This document shows positions 44,310-54,317 of a stretch of 64,000 nucleotides of DNA, piece after piece (the stretch's first letter is position 1; the number at the start of each line of letters is the position of its first letter). The position numbers and the translations under genes were made by a program. Source of the stretch: Proteiniborus ethanoligenes (lineage in GTDB: Bacteria > Bacillota > Clostridia > Tissierellales > Proteiniboraceae); assembly GCF_900107485.1 (NCBI RefSeq), contig NZ_FNQE01000021.1:1-64000 (forward strand). Reading direction: 5' to 3'. The notes below the pieces were generated by a model. That model saw only the letters and a program-made list of their open reading frames with translations, searched no databases and was not told the origin of the DNA.

Positions 44310-45257
44310 ATGTTATTAAAGAGTAAAAAAAGAATATATATAATTTCATTGTTTATAATTCTTACCTTAATAATATCAGGCTGTTCTTCTAAAAGCTCTT
44401 ATCCTATGGATAAAGCACAATATGAAACTGCTGAAGTATCAGAAGCAGCTAAACCCTCCGATAACTCTGTAAAATTTGGTAGTGCTTCAATGATGGATAG
44501 AGATGCTTATAATGAAGTAGAACCTGAAAACCAAGCAACTGATGGTAGAAAAATAATAAAAACTGCACAGCTTGAGCTAGAAACAACTGAGTTTGATAAG
44601 GCTACGAATGCAGTAATCGATAAGGTCAATTCTGTAGGAGGATATATAGAAAACTCAACTATTACAGGTGGTAGAAAAATCAATACGGAAGACTTTAGAA
44701 ATAGAGAAGCATCATTTGTACTTAGAGTTCCAGAAAAGAGCTACAAAGCGGTATTAGATGATTTAATTACAATTGGAAATATAATAAGAAATGAACGTGG
44801 GGGCTCTGATATTACAAGTGAATATTTTGATTCAGAGGCCAGACTAAAATCCTTAACAATTCAAGAAGAAAGATTACTAGAAATACTTAAAAAAGCAGAT
44901 AAGGTCACAGATATTATTGAAATCGAAAGAGAGTTATCAAATATTAGGTATCAAATAGAAAATCTAACAGGTACCTTAAGAAAATGGGATAATCTTGTAA
45001 GCTTTGCAACAATAAATGTGCATGTTTATGAAGTGAGAGAAATTACAAAGCCAGAGCCTATAACATTAGGAGACAGGATAGAAAACGGATTTAAAAATTC
45101 TATAAAAGGCATTATTACTGTAGGTAAAGAGCTTGTAGTACTTATAGCTACCTTAATTCCTGTAATCATACTAACATTGATCATATTAGCAGCAGTATTT
45201 TATATAATGAAAAAAGCAAAAAAAGGTAAAGGTAAGGATAAAGGTAAAGAAGAATAA
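44310..45257 (+). CDS. DUF4349 family lipoprotein
   Basis: Surface lipoprotein of 315 residues. The signal peptide ends in IISGC (cysteine near residue 25). The DUF4349 domain covers about residues 75-275 (KIIKTAQLELET, VNSVGGYIENSTI, GGSDITSEYFDSEARL, LSNIRYQIENLTGTL), with a probable coiled coil near 195-230. A hydrophobic segment near residues 275-300 and a lysine-rich end follow. The start is ATG at 44310, behind AAAGGTGGTGG. An in-frame ATG at 44250 is less likely. Confidence 0.87.
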   Translation: MLLKSKKRIYIISLFIILTLIISGCSSKSSYPMDKAQYETAEVSEAAKPSDNSVKFGSASMMDRDAYNEVEPENQATDGRKIIKTAQLELETTEFDKATNAVIDKVNSVGGYIENSTITGGRKINTEDFRNREASFVLRVPEKSYKAVLDDLITIGNIIRNERGGSDITSEYFDSEARLKSLTIQEERLLEILKKADKVTDIIEIERELSNIRYQIENLTGTLRKWDNLVSFATINVHVYEVREITKPEPITLGDRIENGFKNSIKGIITVGKELVVLIATLIPVIILTLIILAAVFYIMKKAKKGKGKDKGKEE

Positions 45258-45265
45258 TTAATATT

Positions 45266-45301
45266 TAAAAAATAATAGAAAGAGATTTCTATTATTTTTT
45301 T
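45266..45301 (+). terminator. intrinsic terminator
   Basis: AAATAATAGAAA (45270-45281) pairs with TTTCTATTATTT (45286-45297) around GAGA, followed by more T. Confidence 0.88.
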
Positions 45302-45351
45302 GTTACCAGGGTTATAATATATAATAGGATAAATTTCTAGGGGTGCAGAAC

Positions 45352-46194
45352 ATGGATAACGAGGCTATATTAAATTATTATATGTACAATTCTACTTTGT
45401 TGCCTAGCTGTGATGATAGAGGCTTTGTAAAAGCCACCTCTCCATTAATATACGAGGTTATTAGAATAATTGATGGTGTTCCAATTTTTTTAGAGGATCA
45501 CTTAGAGAGAATGAGAAAGTCTGCTAAGCTTATAGGCAAGACAATAAGAAGAACTGATGAAGAAATAAAAGATGAAATACACAAGCTGATAGCTGCCAAC
45601 AGTGAGTACAATTTAAATATAAAGTTATTATGTGGAGACTTAGATCAAGAAGAACAGACTTTTATAATTTATTTTATAAGGAGCAGTTATCCTGAAAAGG
45701 AAATGTATGAAAGTGGAATACATACTATTTTGTACTATTTAGAAAGGGAAAACCCTAATGCTAAAATAGTTAATAATGAAATAAGAAAAAGAATAAATGA
45801 AGAGATAAAAAAGCAGAAGGCTTATGAAGCTCTTTTAGTGAATAATAAGGATTACATTACAGAAGGCAGTAGGTCTAATATGTTTTTTGTAAAAGGCAGT
45901 AGAGTATATACGGCTCCACCGGGAGATGTGCTATTAGGCATAACAAGAAACGAAATCATGAAGATTTGTAAGGAAGAAAATATCCATGTAGTAGAAGAGG
46001 AGATTCACCAAGAATCTTTAAAAAGTTTGAACGGAGCCTTTATGACAGGAACATCAGTTAACGTGCTTCCCATTACCACAATAAATAATATTGAGCTCCA
46101 TTCAACAAGTAATCCTATAATAAAAAGAATTTCAGAAGGCTATCTAAGAAAAATACAAAGCTATATTAATGAAAGAAAAGACTGTGTCAAATAG
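45352..46194 (+). CDS. class IV PLP-dependent aminotransferase
   Basis: Fold-type IV PLP enzyme, 280 residues, of the group that includes branched-chain aminotransferase, D-amino acid aminotransferase and aminodeoxychorismate lyase. The C-terminal half has the family's ITEGSRSNMFFV and LLGITRNEIM segments, and FMTGTSVNVLPI near the end. The catalytic lysine is probably in NAKIVNNE near residue 140. The substrate cannot be fixed from sequence. The start is ATG at 45352, six bases after AGGGGTG. A hairpin terminator overlaps its stop codon. Confidence 0.83.
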   Translation: MDNEAILNYYMYNSTLLPSCDDRGFVKATSPLIYEVIRIIDGVPIFLEDHLERMRKSAKLIGKTIRRTDEEIKDEIHKLIAANSEYNLNIKLLCGDLDQEEQTFIIYFIRSSYPEKEMYESGIHTILYYLERENPNAKIVNNEIRKRINEEIKKQKAYEALLVNNKDYITEGSRSNMFFVKGSRVYTAPPGDVLLGITRNEIMKICKEENIHVVEEEIHQESLKSLNGAFMTGTSVNVLPITTINNIELHSTSNPIIKRISEGYLRKIQSYINERKDCVK

Positions 46195-46211
46195 GGCACA
46201 GTTTTTGTTTT
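46182..46211 (+). terminator. intrinsic terminator
   Basis: CTGTGTC (46182-46188) pairs with GGCACAG (46195-46201), followed by a T-run. The left arm overlaps the end of the aminotransferase gene. Confidence 0.8.
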
Positions 46212-46295
46212 GGGAAATGATTGCAATGTTTACAAATTACTGTTAAAGTGAAATTATAAGTTAATATCTAATCTTAATAAATCGGGAGGTGTGTT

Positions 46296-47726
46296 ATGAA
46301 GGTACATATGTCAATATATTTGACAAATCAAAAAAAGACACTAAAGAAGCTAATAGAATTACTGTCTGAGGACTTCAAATATGTTTCTGTCTTAGGCACA
46401 GATACATGTGGTAAATCTTATCAAGTTAGAAGAACAGGAGTAAGCATAAACGATACAGACTGGGCTGAGAGAGGGTTTGTAGCAAGAATCCATAATGGAT
46501 ACAATTATTCTGAGTATTCCTTTAATGAGCTTAGAGAAGAAGGTATAGAAGAGCTAATCCAAAATATTAAAGAAAAGATTAATGAGGATATAGAAAAATT
46601 GAAAGCGTCTTCCATAAAAGTTAGCTCTTACCCTTTAATTGAAGAAGAGAGAATTACAGATAAGCTTTTTAAAATAGTAAAAATACTTCCTGAAGAGGTA
46701 ACAGCAGAAGAAAAAATTAAAAAAATGACTAGAATAAAAGATGAAGCCTTTAATTATTCCGAGCAACTAGTAGATTTTAGAATATCATATGAGGAATGTC
46801 ATGTATCTAAAGTTTTCATATCACAGAATAAAGAGCTAGAGCAATCCTACATATGGGGGCAGGGAAGCATGTTTGCAATAGTTAGAAGGGATGATAACAC
46901 TAAATACTATTATGATAGTGTGTCCGGATTAAAAGGCGTTGAAATACTTGATGAGCTACAGCACAAAGCAAAGGATGTAGTAAGGCTTGCAGAAAAGCTT
47001 TTAGATGCTAAAAAAATTATTCCAGGAGAATATGATGTAATATGTTCGCCAGGTATAGCAGGCTTAATAGCACATGAAGCCTTTGGTCATGGGGTAGAGA
47101 TGGATATGTTTGTTAAAAATCGAGCAAAGGCTGCTGAATATATTGGTAAGGAAGTGGCATCAGAACTAGTAACTATGCATGACGGAGCAGCAGCTGCCGA
47201 AAATGTATCCTCTTATTATTTTGACGATGAAGGAGTTCTTGGAACTGATACTATAATCATAGATAGGGGAATCCTTAAAACTGGGATATCAGACTTGTTA
47301 TCGGCTCTTAGATTAAAAACAACACCAACAGGAAATGGAAAACGAGAATCCTTTGAGAGAAAGGCTTATGCTAGAATGACTAACACCTTTTTCTCAGGTG
47401 GGGATGACAAGCTTGATCATATGATTTCTTCAATAAAAGAAGGATATCTTCTTGATGTGATGCTAAGCGGCATGGAGGACCCTAAGGATTGGGGAATACA
47501 ATGTATGATTCTTATGGCGAAGGAAATAAAAGATGGAAAATTTACTGGCAATATTATGTCTCCTGTTATTATGACTGGCTATGTACCAGATGTACTAAGC
47601 TCTATCTCTATGGTATCTGAGGAAGTAGAAATATTTGGCTCAGGAGCTTGTGGAAAAGGCTACAAGGAATGGGTAAAGGCAGCTGATGGAGGTCCATATA
47701 TCAAAGCAAGAGTGAGGTTGGGATAA
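46296..47726 (+). CDS. tldD: TldD-type metalloprotease subunit
   Basis: Catalytic subunit of the TldD/TldE (PmbA) heterodimer, which degrades unfolded peptides and matures some peptide products. The zinc motif HExxxH appears as His260-Glu261-Ala-Phe-Gly-His265, and a GSGACGKGYKEW region near the C terminus carries a further conserved cysteine. The length of 476 residues is normal. It overlaps the stop of the next gene's start by one base (TAATG), so the pair is co-translated. Confidence 0.92.
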   Translation: MKVHMSIYLTNQKKTLKKLIELLSEDFKYVSVLGTDTCGKSYQVRRTGVSINDTDWAERGFVARIHNGYNYSEYSFNELREEGIEELIQNIKEKINEDIEKLKASSIKVSSYPLIEEERITDKLFKIVKILPEEVTAEEKIKKMTRIKDEAFNYSEQLVDFRISYEECHVSKVFISQNKELEQSYIWGQGSMFAIVRRDDNTKYYYDSVSGLKGVEILDELQHKAKDVVRLAEKLLDAKKIIPGEYDVICSPGIAGLIAHEAFGHGVEMDMFVKNRAKAAEYIGKEVASELVTMHDGAAAAENVSSYYFDDEGVLGTDTIIIDRGILKTGISDLLSALRLKTTPTGNGKRESFERKAYARMTNTFFSGGDDKLDHMISSIKEGYLLDVMLSGMEDPKDWGIQCMILMAKEIKDGKFTGNIMSPVIMTGYVPDVLSSISMVSEEVEIFGSGACGKGYKEWVKAADGGPYIKARVRLG

Positions 47727-49030
47727 TGATAGAGAAAATTAAAAATATATTATGGAATGTTAATGGTATAGATGGTTGGAAAATAGACGAAAGAATAATA
47801 GAATCAAAGGAATTATTTTTTATAAAAAAAGAGCTTGATATGAATAGAGCTAAGGATGTTCATCATATTAAAGTTACTGTGTATAAGGACTTTGAAGAGG
47901 ATGGTAAAAAATATAGAGGCTCTTCTACAACCTCTATACATCCTACAATGATAGAGGAAGAAATAAAAGAGGCAATTAATAGTGCATTATATGGAGCTAG
48001 CTTTGTGAAAAATGAATACTATCCATTAGTTAAACCAAAGGTAGAGATACAGCCTATAATGGAAAATAAATTTACAAAACCATCTCTATCAAGCTGGATG
48101 CCAATACTAACAGATGAAATTTTTAGGAGCGACAATTATACTAATGGATGGATTAATTCAGCAGAGCTTTTCTTAAATAAGATATATACAAGAATATTAA
48201 ATTCAGAAGGCCTAGAAGTATCATATGAAACATACAGGGGAGAACTAGAATTTATAACTAATTGGAAGGAAAACGGAGAAGAAGTAGAGCTTTATAAGGA
48301 TCTTATATTTTCTGATTATGATGAAGAATTAATAACGAAATCCGTAGACGAAATGCTAACCATGAGTAGAGATAAAGCCATAGCTAAGCCTACACCAGTT
48401 CTCAAGGATGTGGAGGTAATATTGTCAGGAGAACCTGTAAAAGAGTTTTTCAGCTATTATTATGACCAGGCAGGTGCTCATTCAGTATATGAACAATTTT
48501 CTATTGCTAAGCTAGATAAAAGCATACAAGGGGACAATATAAAAGGAGATAAGGTTAATATGTATCTTGACCCTTACTTAGAAAACTCAACGCTATCAGC
48601 TCCATATGATTCAGATGGACTTAGATTAAAAAAGGTTTCCTTATATGGAGATGGTATATTAAAAAGATATTGGGGCAATACGAGATATTCACATTATTTA
48701 GGTATAGAGCCTACAGGAAGCATAAGAAATATTATAGTAGATGGAGGAAGTAAAGAGATAGAAAAGCTTAAGATAGGTAAGTACCTAGAAATCAAAGTGT
48801 TTTCAGATTTCCAAATGGATACATTAACAGGTGATTTTGCAGGAGAAATAAGATTAGGCTGGTATAGTGACGGTGAAAAGGTAATACCAGTAACAGGAGG
48901 TTCTATCTCAGGCAATATAAATGAAGTCCATAAGGAAATGTATCTATCTAAAGAGCTGCAAAAAACAAATAACTTTAAAGGACCTGAGTCAATCAAGCTA
49001 TTAAATGTGAGCATAGCAGGAGTAGAGTAA
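47726..49030 (+). CDS. tldE: TldE/PmbA-type subunit
   Basis: Partner of TldD, 434 residues, same fold but without the HExxxH zinc motif; the matching region reads FFSYYYDQAGAHS. The C-terminal GDFAGEIRLGWY segment fits the family. Pairing with tldD in one transcript supports the heterodimer. A peptide substrate (bacteriocin-like or modified) is possible, but no precursor gene was seen nearby. Confidence 0.88.
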   Translation: MIEKIKNILWNVNGIDGWKIDERIIESKELFFIKKELDMNRAKDVHHIKVTVYKDFEEDGKKYRGSSTTSIHPTMIEEEIKEAINSALYGASFVKNEYYPLVKPKVEIQPIMENKFTKPSLSSWMPILTDEIFRSDNYTNGWINSAELFLNKIYTRILNSEGLEVSYETYRGELEFITNWKENGEEVELYKDLIFSDYDEELITKSVDEMLTMSRDKAIAKPTPVLKDVEVILSGEPVKEFFSYYYDQAGAHSVYEQFSIAKLDKSIQGDNIKGDKVNMYLDPYLENSTLSAPYDSDGLRLKKVSLYGDGILKRYWGNTRYSHYLGIEPTGSIRNIIVDGGSKEIEKLKIGKYLEIKVFSDFQMDTLTGDFAGEIRLGWYSDGEKVIPVTGGSISGNINEVHKEMYLSKELQKTNNFKGPESIKLLNVSIAGVE

Positions 49031-49036
49031 TAAATA

Positions 49037-49076
49037 AACGTTCTTATATTGACTTTAGAATCAGTATAAGGACGTT
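49037..49076 (+). terminator. intrinsic terminator after tldE
   Basis: A 16-bp stem with two G-U pairs (49037-49052 with 49061-49076), then a T-rich stretch. Confidence 0.8.
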
Positions 49077-49100
49077 TCTAAATTTTGTGCTTTAAGCATA

Positions 49101-50870
49101 GTGAGAGGAATGAGAGTAAAGATGAAATCTGAAATCAAATCTTATTTAAAGCTATTGTCCAAATATTTACATGGTCAAAAGATGAAGGTTTTATTACTGT
49201 CTCTTGTCCTTATATGTGGAATCATTTTACAGCTAATCAATCCACAGATCGTAAGGAGCTTTATAGACACCGCCCTAAATAATGATAATTATTCACTACT
49301 AACTAAAATGGCGATTTTATATGTTTCTCTAGCTATTATTCAACAGCTTTTATCCCTAGTAACAACCTACCTGGCGCAAAAAGTCGGATGGAGTGCAACT
49401 AATTCTTTAAGAGAGGATTTAGTAGAGCATTGCTTACATCTGGATATGGATTTTTATAAGGGGAAAAGACCAGGAGAGTTAATAGAAATAATTGATGGAG
49501 ACGTAAATATATTATTCAATTTCTTCTCTAGAATGGGAATTGTACTAGTAAGCAATAGCATACTCCTTATAGGAGTACTCCTTATGTATTTCAGAGAAGA
49601 TTTTAGGATAGGAATTGCACAGGTGATTTTTTCTGCCATTGCTTTTTGGGCCTTGATGAAATTTAAAAATATTGGGACAAAATATTGGAAGGAAAACAGA
49701 AGGATAACCACAAAGATTTTTGGATTTGTTGGGGAAAGCATTAGTAATACAGAAGATGTAAAGGGAAATGGAGCTAAGGACTATGTTATGCATAGACTTC
49801 ATAAGCTTCAAAAGGAATGGCTTCCAAGTAGAAAAAAATCTAGTGTTGCAGGCTGGAGTATGTTTATGGTAATGCTTGCACTTCAAGCCATTGGCTTTGC
49901 AATTTCTTTTATCATTGGTACATATTTATGGAAAAGGAATGTTGTTTCTATCGGAACAATATATCTATTTTTCAATTACGCTAATTACCTTGTAAGACCT
50001 ATTGATGCTATACAAAGACAGCTACAGGATATGCAAAGTGCTGGTGCAAGTATTTCACGAATAGAAGAGCTATTGCTTAGGGAAAGTATAGTGAGAGATA
50101 GTAAAAGTAATTTAATTATTGATAAAAATCCTCATCTAACAGTAGACAATATAACCTTTGGCTATGAGAAAGATGAAGAAATACTAAAGAATATATCCTT
50201 TAAAATAGAAGATAGCAAGAATATAGGACTTCTCGGAAGAACAGGAAGCGGTAAAACTACTTTAGCAAGACTGCTCATAAGATTTTATGATGTAAACTCT
50301 GGTGAAATAAGACTCGGTAATCATAATATAAAGGATATATCATTACAGGAGCTAAGAAGTAAAGTTGCATATGTTACTCAAGAAGTACAATTATTTAACG
50401 GAACCATAAGGGACAACCTTACTTTTTATAACGAAGCTATAAGTGATGACCTTATATATGAAGCTATCAGAGAAATAGGCCTGCAAGAATGGTTTGATAA
50501 GTTCCCAAAAGGCTTAGACACTGTCCTTGGGACAAATGGAGTTGGACTTTCGGCGGGAGAAGCACAGCTTTTAGCTTTTATAAGAGTACTATTGAAAAAT
50601 CCATATATGATTATTTTAGACGAGGTTTCTTCAAGATTAGACCCAGAAACAGAAAGACAACTACAAAACACAATAATAAAATTGCTTCAAGGAAGAATTG
50701 GAATAATTATTGCACATAGAACATGGACTATAAATTTTGTTGATGAAATAATGATTTTGGAAAATGGAAAAATTTTAGAATATGGAAAAAGAGAAGAGCT
50801 TGAAAGTGATATAGACTCGCAATTTTATAATTTATTGAAAACTGGACTTCAAGAGGAGGCAGTAGTATGA
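49101..50870 (+). CDS. ABC exporter half-transporter with canonical ATP site
   Basis: Type IV exporter subunit, 589 residues: six membrane segments (about 20-300) and a C-terminal ATPase domain. Walker A is GRTGSGKTT, Walker B ILDEVSSRLD with the catalytic glutamate, and the H-loop is IIAHRTW. The signature is altered to LSAGEAQ. The next gene has complementary defects, so the two form a heterodimer. GTG at 49101 is the longest start; ATG at 49110 or 49122 are alternatives, and the ribosome binding site does not decide between them. Drug, lipid or peptide export cannot be distinguished. Confidence 0.88.
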   Translation: MRGMRVKMKSEIKSYLKLLSKYLHGQKMKVLLLSLVLICGIILQLINPQIVRSFIDTALNNDNYSLLTKMAILYVSLAIIQQLLSLVTTYLAQKVGWSATNSLREDLVEHCLHLDMDFYKGKRPGELIEIIDGDVNILFNFFSRMGIVLVSNSILLIGVLLMYFREDFRIGIAQVIFSAIAFWALMKFKNIGTKYWKENRRITTKIFGFVGESISNTEDVKGNGAKDYVMHRLHKLQKEWLPSRKKSSVAGWSMFMVMLALQAIGFAISFIIGTYLWKRNVVSIGTIYLFFNYANYLVRPIDAIQRQLQDMQSAGASISRIEELLLRESIVRDSKSNLIIDKNPHLTVDNITFGYEKDEEILKNISFKIEDSKNIGLLGRTGSGKTTLARLLIRFYDVNSGEIRLGNHNIKDISLQELRSKVAYVTQEVQLFNGTIRDNLTFYNEAISDDLIYEAIREIGLQEWFDKFPKGLDTVLGTNGVGLSAGEAQLLAFIRVLLKNPYMIILDEVSSRLDPETERQLQNTIIKLLQGRIGIIIAHRTWTINFVDEIMILENGKILEYGKREELESDIDSQFYNLLKTGLQEEAVV

Positions 50871-52621
50871 AAAATTTCAAAATGATTTTAAAAATATTGA
50901 AAAATAAACCTATTGCTTTTTTAAATAGCTATATCACTTATCAATTAGCAACTATGTTTCCTTTAGTAACAGGTCTATTAATGAGAGAAATTTTTAGCAA
51001 CTATGAAAAGGGGAAGACAGACACAACAGTCTGGTGGTTTATAGGATTTTTTATTGCTGTTCTTTTAGCTAGAATTGTTTCTGTTTACTTTTACTCAATA
51101 ACAAATGCAACATCAAGGTTTGTGTCAAGCTCCTTAGTTAGAGTTAATCTTTTAAACAAGATAATGGAAAAACCAGGCGCAAAGGCTCTAAACAAATCTA
51201 ATGGAGATACACTGAATAGCTTTCGAGAAGATATAGGACAAATTGAAGATTTTATCACAGTATGCTTCAATGAATTCCTTAGTGTATTCATATTTTCAGC
51301 CTTGTCCTTATTCGTGCTAATAAAAATAAACTACAAAATAACCTTGCTGGTATTCTCTCCCTTAATATCAGTAATAATAATTGTAAGAATGACAGGAAAT
51401 AGAATAACAAAATACAGAAAAGATAACAGAAAAGCAACGGGAGTAGTATCCTCAGCTTTAGGAGAGATGTTTACAAATATCCAAGCTATAAAGGTATATG
51501 GCTCTGAAGAAAGCATGAAGGAAAACTTTAAAAAGCTGAATACAGCGAGAGAAAAGTTTGCCATAAGAGACAATATGTTTACACAGCTTTTAATGTCGAT
51601 TTATGAAAATATTCTTAGTATAGGAACTGGAATGATATTAATAGTTGTATCCTTTTCAATTAAAGAAGAAAAATTTAATTTAGGTGATTTCACTATATTT
51701 ATATACTATATGAACTTTATATCCTCCTTCATTCAGTATTTTGGCAATGTTATGACAAAATACAAGCATACTGCTGTAGCCATCAAAAGTATTTCAGATA
51801 TAAGTGAAGGAATAAATAGAGAAAATCTTGTGGAAAATACTCCTTTATATATTAAGGAAGAGATACCGGAAATTCAAGAAAATAATCTTGAAGATGGGGA
51901 TAAGCTAACAGCTTTATCCACCGAAAATTTGACTTATCTTTACCCAGAGACAGGTGGAGGAATAGAAAATATAAGCTTAAATGTAGAAAAAAACACATTT
52001 ACAGTTGTAACAGGTAGAGTAGGGTCAGGTAAAACAACACTCCTAAGAACTTTATTAGGATTACTAAAGCCTCAAGATGGGAAGGTGTATTGGAATAATA
52101 ACCTGGTAAATAAACCAGATGAATTTTTTATTCCGCCAAGGATAGCTTATTCTCCACAAATACCTCATTTTTTTAGTACAACCGTGGAGGAAAATATACT
52201 GCTAGGGAAGGATAAAAACAAGTCAGATATAAACAATGCAATATATTTAGCTGTTATGGAAAAAGATATAGAAAATATCCAAAATGGTATACATACTGTC
52301 ATTGGCACCAATGGAGTAAAGCTTTCAGGAGGTCAGCAGCAAAGGCTTTCGGCAGCAAGAATGTTTGTAAGAGATGCAGAGTTATTTGTGTTTGATGATA
52401 TTTCTAGTGCACTAGATGTTGAAACAGAAGAAGCTTTATGGACAAGACTTTTTGAAAAAGAGAATGCCACCTGTATAGCAGTTTCAAATAGAAGAGGGGC
52501 ATTAAAAAGAGCTGACAACATAATTTTACTCAAGGATGGAAAAGTTATGGCACAAGGAAAGCTTGATGAGTTGCTTGGAAACAATGAAGAGATGAAGCTA
52601 ATATGGGGAGAGAGCATATAA
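50867..52621 (+). CDS. ABC exporter half-transporter with degenerate ATP site
   Basis: Partner of the preceding gene, 584 residues, overlapping it by four bases. It has six membrane segments and then an ATPase domain with Walker A GRVGSGKTT and a canonical signature LSGGQQQRL. Walker B reads FVFDDISSALD, with aspartate in place of the catalytic glutamate, and the switch histidine is replaced by asparagine (VSNRRGA). Its own ATP site, completed by the altered signature of the partner, is thus non-hydrolytic, while the other site is intact. This asymmetry is known for exporters such as TM287/288. Confidence 0.9.
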   Translation: MKNFKMILKILKNKPIAFLNSYITYQLATMFPLVTGLLMREIFSNYEKGKTDTTVWWFIGFFIAVLLARIVSVYFYSITNATSRFVSSSLVRVNLLNKIMEKPGAKALNKSNGDTLNSFREDIGQIEDFITVCFNEFLSVFIFSALSLFVLIKINYKITLLVFSPLISVIIIVRMTGNRITKYRKDNRKATGVVSSALGEMFTNIQAIKVYGSEESMKENFKKLNTAREKFAIRDNMFTQLLMSIYENILSIGTGMILIVVSFSIKEEKFNLGDFTIFIYYMNFISSFIQYFGNVMTKYKHTAVAIKSISDISEGINRENLVENTPLYIKEEIPEIQENNLEDGDKLTALSTENLTYLYPETGGGIENISLNVEKNTFTVVTGRVGSGKTTLLRTLLGLLKPQDGKVYWNNNLVNKPDEFFIPPRIAYSPQIPHFFSTTVEENILLGKDKNKSDINNAIYLAVMEKDIENIQNGIHTVIGTNGVKLSGGQQQRLSAARMFVRDAELFVFDDISSALDVETEEALWTRLFEKENATCIAVSNRRGALKRADNIILLKDGKVMAQGKLDELLGNNEEMKLIWGESI

Positions 52622-52803
52622 GATATTCTAATGTAGGGAATGATGAGGATATAATTTTAAGTAGAGAAATTATCCATATATTAAAATAATAAATTAAGAT
52701 TCTTTGATAAAATGAATATAGAAAAAATCAATTATGCTTAGCTAATGAGAGGAGCAGAATAGATACAATTAAAGATTATTTATTATAAAGGAGGTTATTA
52801 TCA

Positions 52804-53313
52804 GTGGTAGAAATTATCAAGATTTATAAAGAAAAATTTCCGTCTCTAAGGTTAATCGGAAAGCGATATACTGATAAGGACAGGGACTCATTTGGCAGTT
52901 TTAGTAACAAGTGGAATGAATGGTTTGAAAAAGGTTATTTTAAAACCTTAGAAGAATTAGGGAGTTTGCCAGAAAATGAAGGTGCTTATCTTGGTTGTAT
53001 GAGATGTACAGACGAGTTTGAATATTGGATAGGCATGTTTTTTCCAGAACAGACACCAGTTCCAGAAGATTATATGTATGTTGACATTCCCTCAGGTTAT
53101 GTAGGCATTTGTTGGATTTATGGTCGTGAGGATAATGGAGAAATCTATGGGCAGGAGCCACACGATATATGTATGTCTAAAATTAAAGATGAAGGATGGA
53201 AGGTTGAAAATAATGCTTGGGTTTTTGAGCGTTATAATTGTCCACGCTTTACAACACCAGATGAAAATGGGAAAATAATTTTAGATTATTGTATCTATTT
53301 AAGAGATGAGTAA
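52804..53313 (+). CDS. GyrI-like effector-binding domain protein
   Basis: Stand-alone small-molecule-binding domain of the GyrI/AraC-effector class, 169 residues, with no DNA-binding domain. The N-terminal PSLRLIGKRYT, the central YWIGMFFP and the YVDIPSGYVGICWIYG segment near residue 96 fit the family. The start is GTG at 52804, nine bases after AAGGAGG. The ligand is unknown. It is followed by a small DUF4177 gene. Confidence 0.75.
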   Translation: MVEIIKIYKEKFPSLRLIGKRYTDKDRDSFGSFSNKWNEWFEKGYFKTLEELGSLPENEGAYLGCMRCTDEFEYWIGMFFPEQTPVPEDYMYVDIPSGYVGICWIYGREDNGEIYGQEPHDICMSKIKDEGWKVENNAWVFERYNCPRFTTPDENGKIILDYCIYLRDE

Positions 53314-53354
53314 CAATAATATATTTATATTTGCAGAACAAAGGAGGAAATCAA

Positions 53355-53549
53355 ATGGAAAGATGGGAGTATTCAACAATTAAAATAAAACTTAAGGGTT
53401 TCAGCGGAGGAATACTGGAAACAGAAGATTTCGATTACGAGCTAAATAAGCTTGGAGAGCAAGGATGGGAGTTAGTTTCCTGCTTTTCAACAAATGGAGC
53501 AAATGGATATGGTAGAGAAGCAATAGCAGTATTTAAGAGAAAAAAATAA
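53355..53549 (+). CDS. small DUF4177-like protein
   Basis: Protein of 64 residues. MERWEYSTIKI, LNKLGEQGWELVS and IAVFKRKK are the family's three recognisable blocks. The start is ATG at 53355, seven bases after AAGGAGG. Function unknown. Confidence 0.8.
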   Translation: MERWEYSTIKIKLKGFSGGILETEDFDYELNKLGEQGWELVSCFSTNGANGYGREAIAVFKRKK

Positions 53550-53674
53550 TATTTTTACTAAAACATGTACTCTGAAATAAAAAATAAAAGTCTATAGCAC
53601 CTGAATATGACATATTGTTGCCCAAGATTTTAAGGTAGGTTGCAGAGATTAATTGATTGAGAGGAGATGACATA

Positions 53675-54130
53675 ATGTTATATATATTTATGGGACAAAG
53701 CTGCACAGGAAAGTCAACTGTAGCTAATAAATTAAAAGAACTTATAGATGTTGAAGTCTTTGCGGGCAAGGATTATTTAAGGCTAGCAAAGAATGAAAAT
53801 GAAGCTTGGAGATTATTTTACGATAAGTTATCAAATGCAGCTCTTAATAAAGATTCATCTAAAGAAATTGTTATATATTTAATAACAGAGAAAAAGCAGT
53901 TTAACAAAATAAGTAGTATTGAAGATTCATATAAGGTGAAGTTTACTGCTTCTTTAGACACAATAAAATCACGATTTGCACAAAGAATGCATGGTAAATT
54001 ACCACAGCCCGTTGAGAAAATGCTTGAGAAACAATATGAAGAATGGGAAAACATAAAAGGAGACATGAATGTAGATACAACGGAGAATAACGACATTGAA
54101 AAAATAGCAAGATTAATATTAGATGTATAG
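53675..54130 (+). CDS. P-loop kinase-like protein
   Basis: Small nucleotide-binding protein of 151 residues with Walker A GQSCTGKST near residues 7-15. A later SRFAQRMHGKLPQPVEKML segment near residue 105 resembles the lid region of small kinases. The start is ATG at 53675, eight bases after GAGGAG; an upstream TTG at 53657 precedes that site. The phosphate acceptor is unknown. Confidence 0.75.
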   Translation: MLYIFMGQSCTGKSTVANKLKELIDVEVFAGKDYLRLAKNENEAWRLFYDKLSNAALNKDSSKEIVIYLITEKKQFNKISSIEDSYKVKFTASLDTIKSRFAQRMHGKLPQPVEKMLEKQYEEWENIKGDMNVDTTENNDIEKIARLILDV

Positions 54131-54317
54131 GATATTCATATAATTGCTCAAATAATGAGCTATACGGGATTATCTAAAACGAGGCATTTGCGCAAGGGTT
54201 CATGAAGGTGCAATCTTATGACGTATTTTAGATTTACACGTAATTGTATTTGGAAAAACCTTGCTATTGGGGTCTTCAAGGGTATAAATATTAATATATT
54301 GGATTAGGAGGGGGTCA

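Noticed and set aside
54131-54317. Gene remnant before the SdpI-like gene
   Set aside because: All frames are interrupted and no family resemblance was seen.
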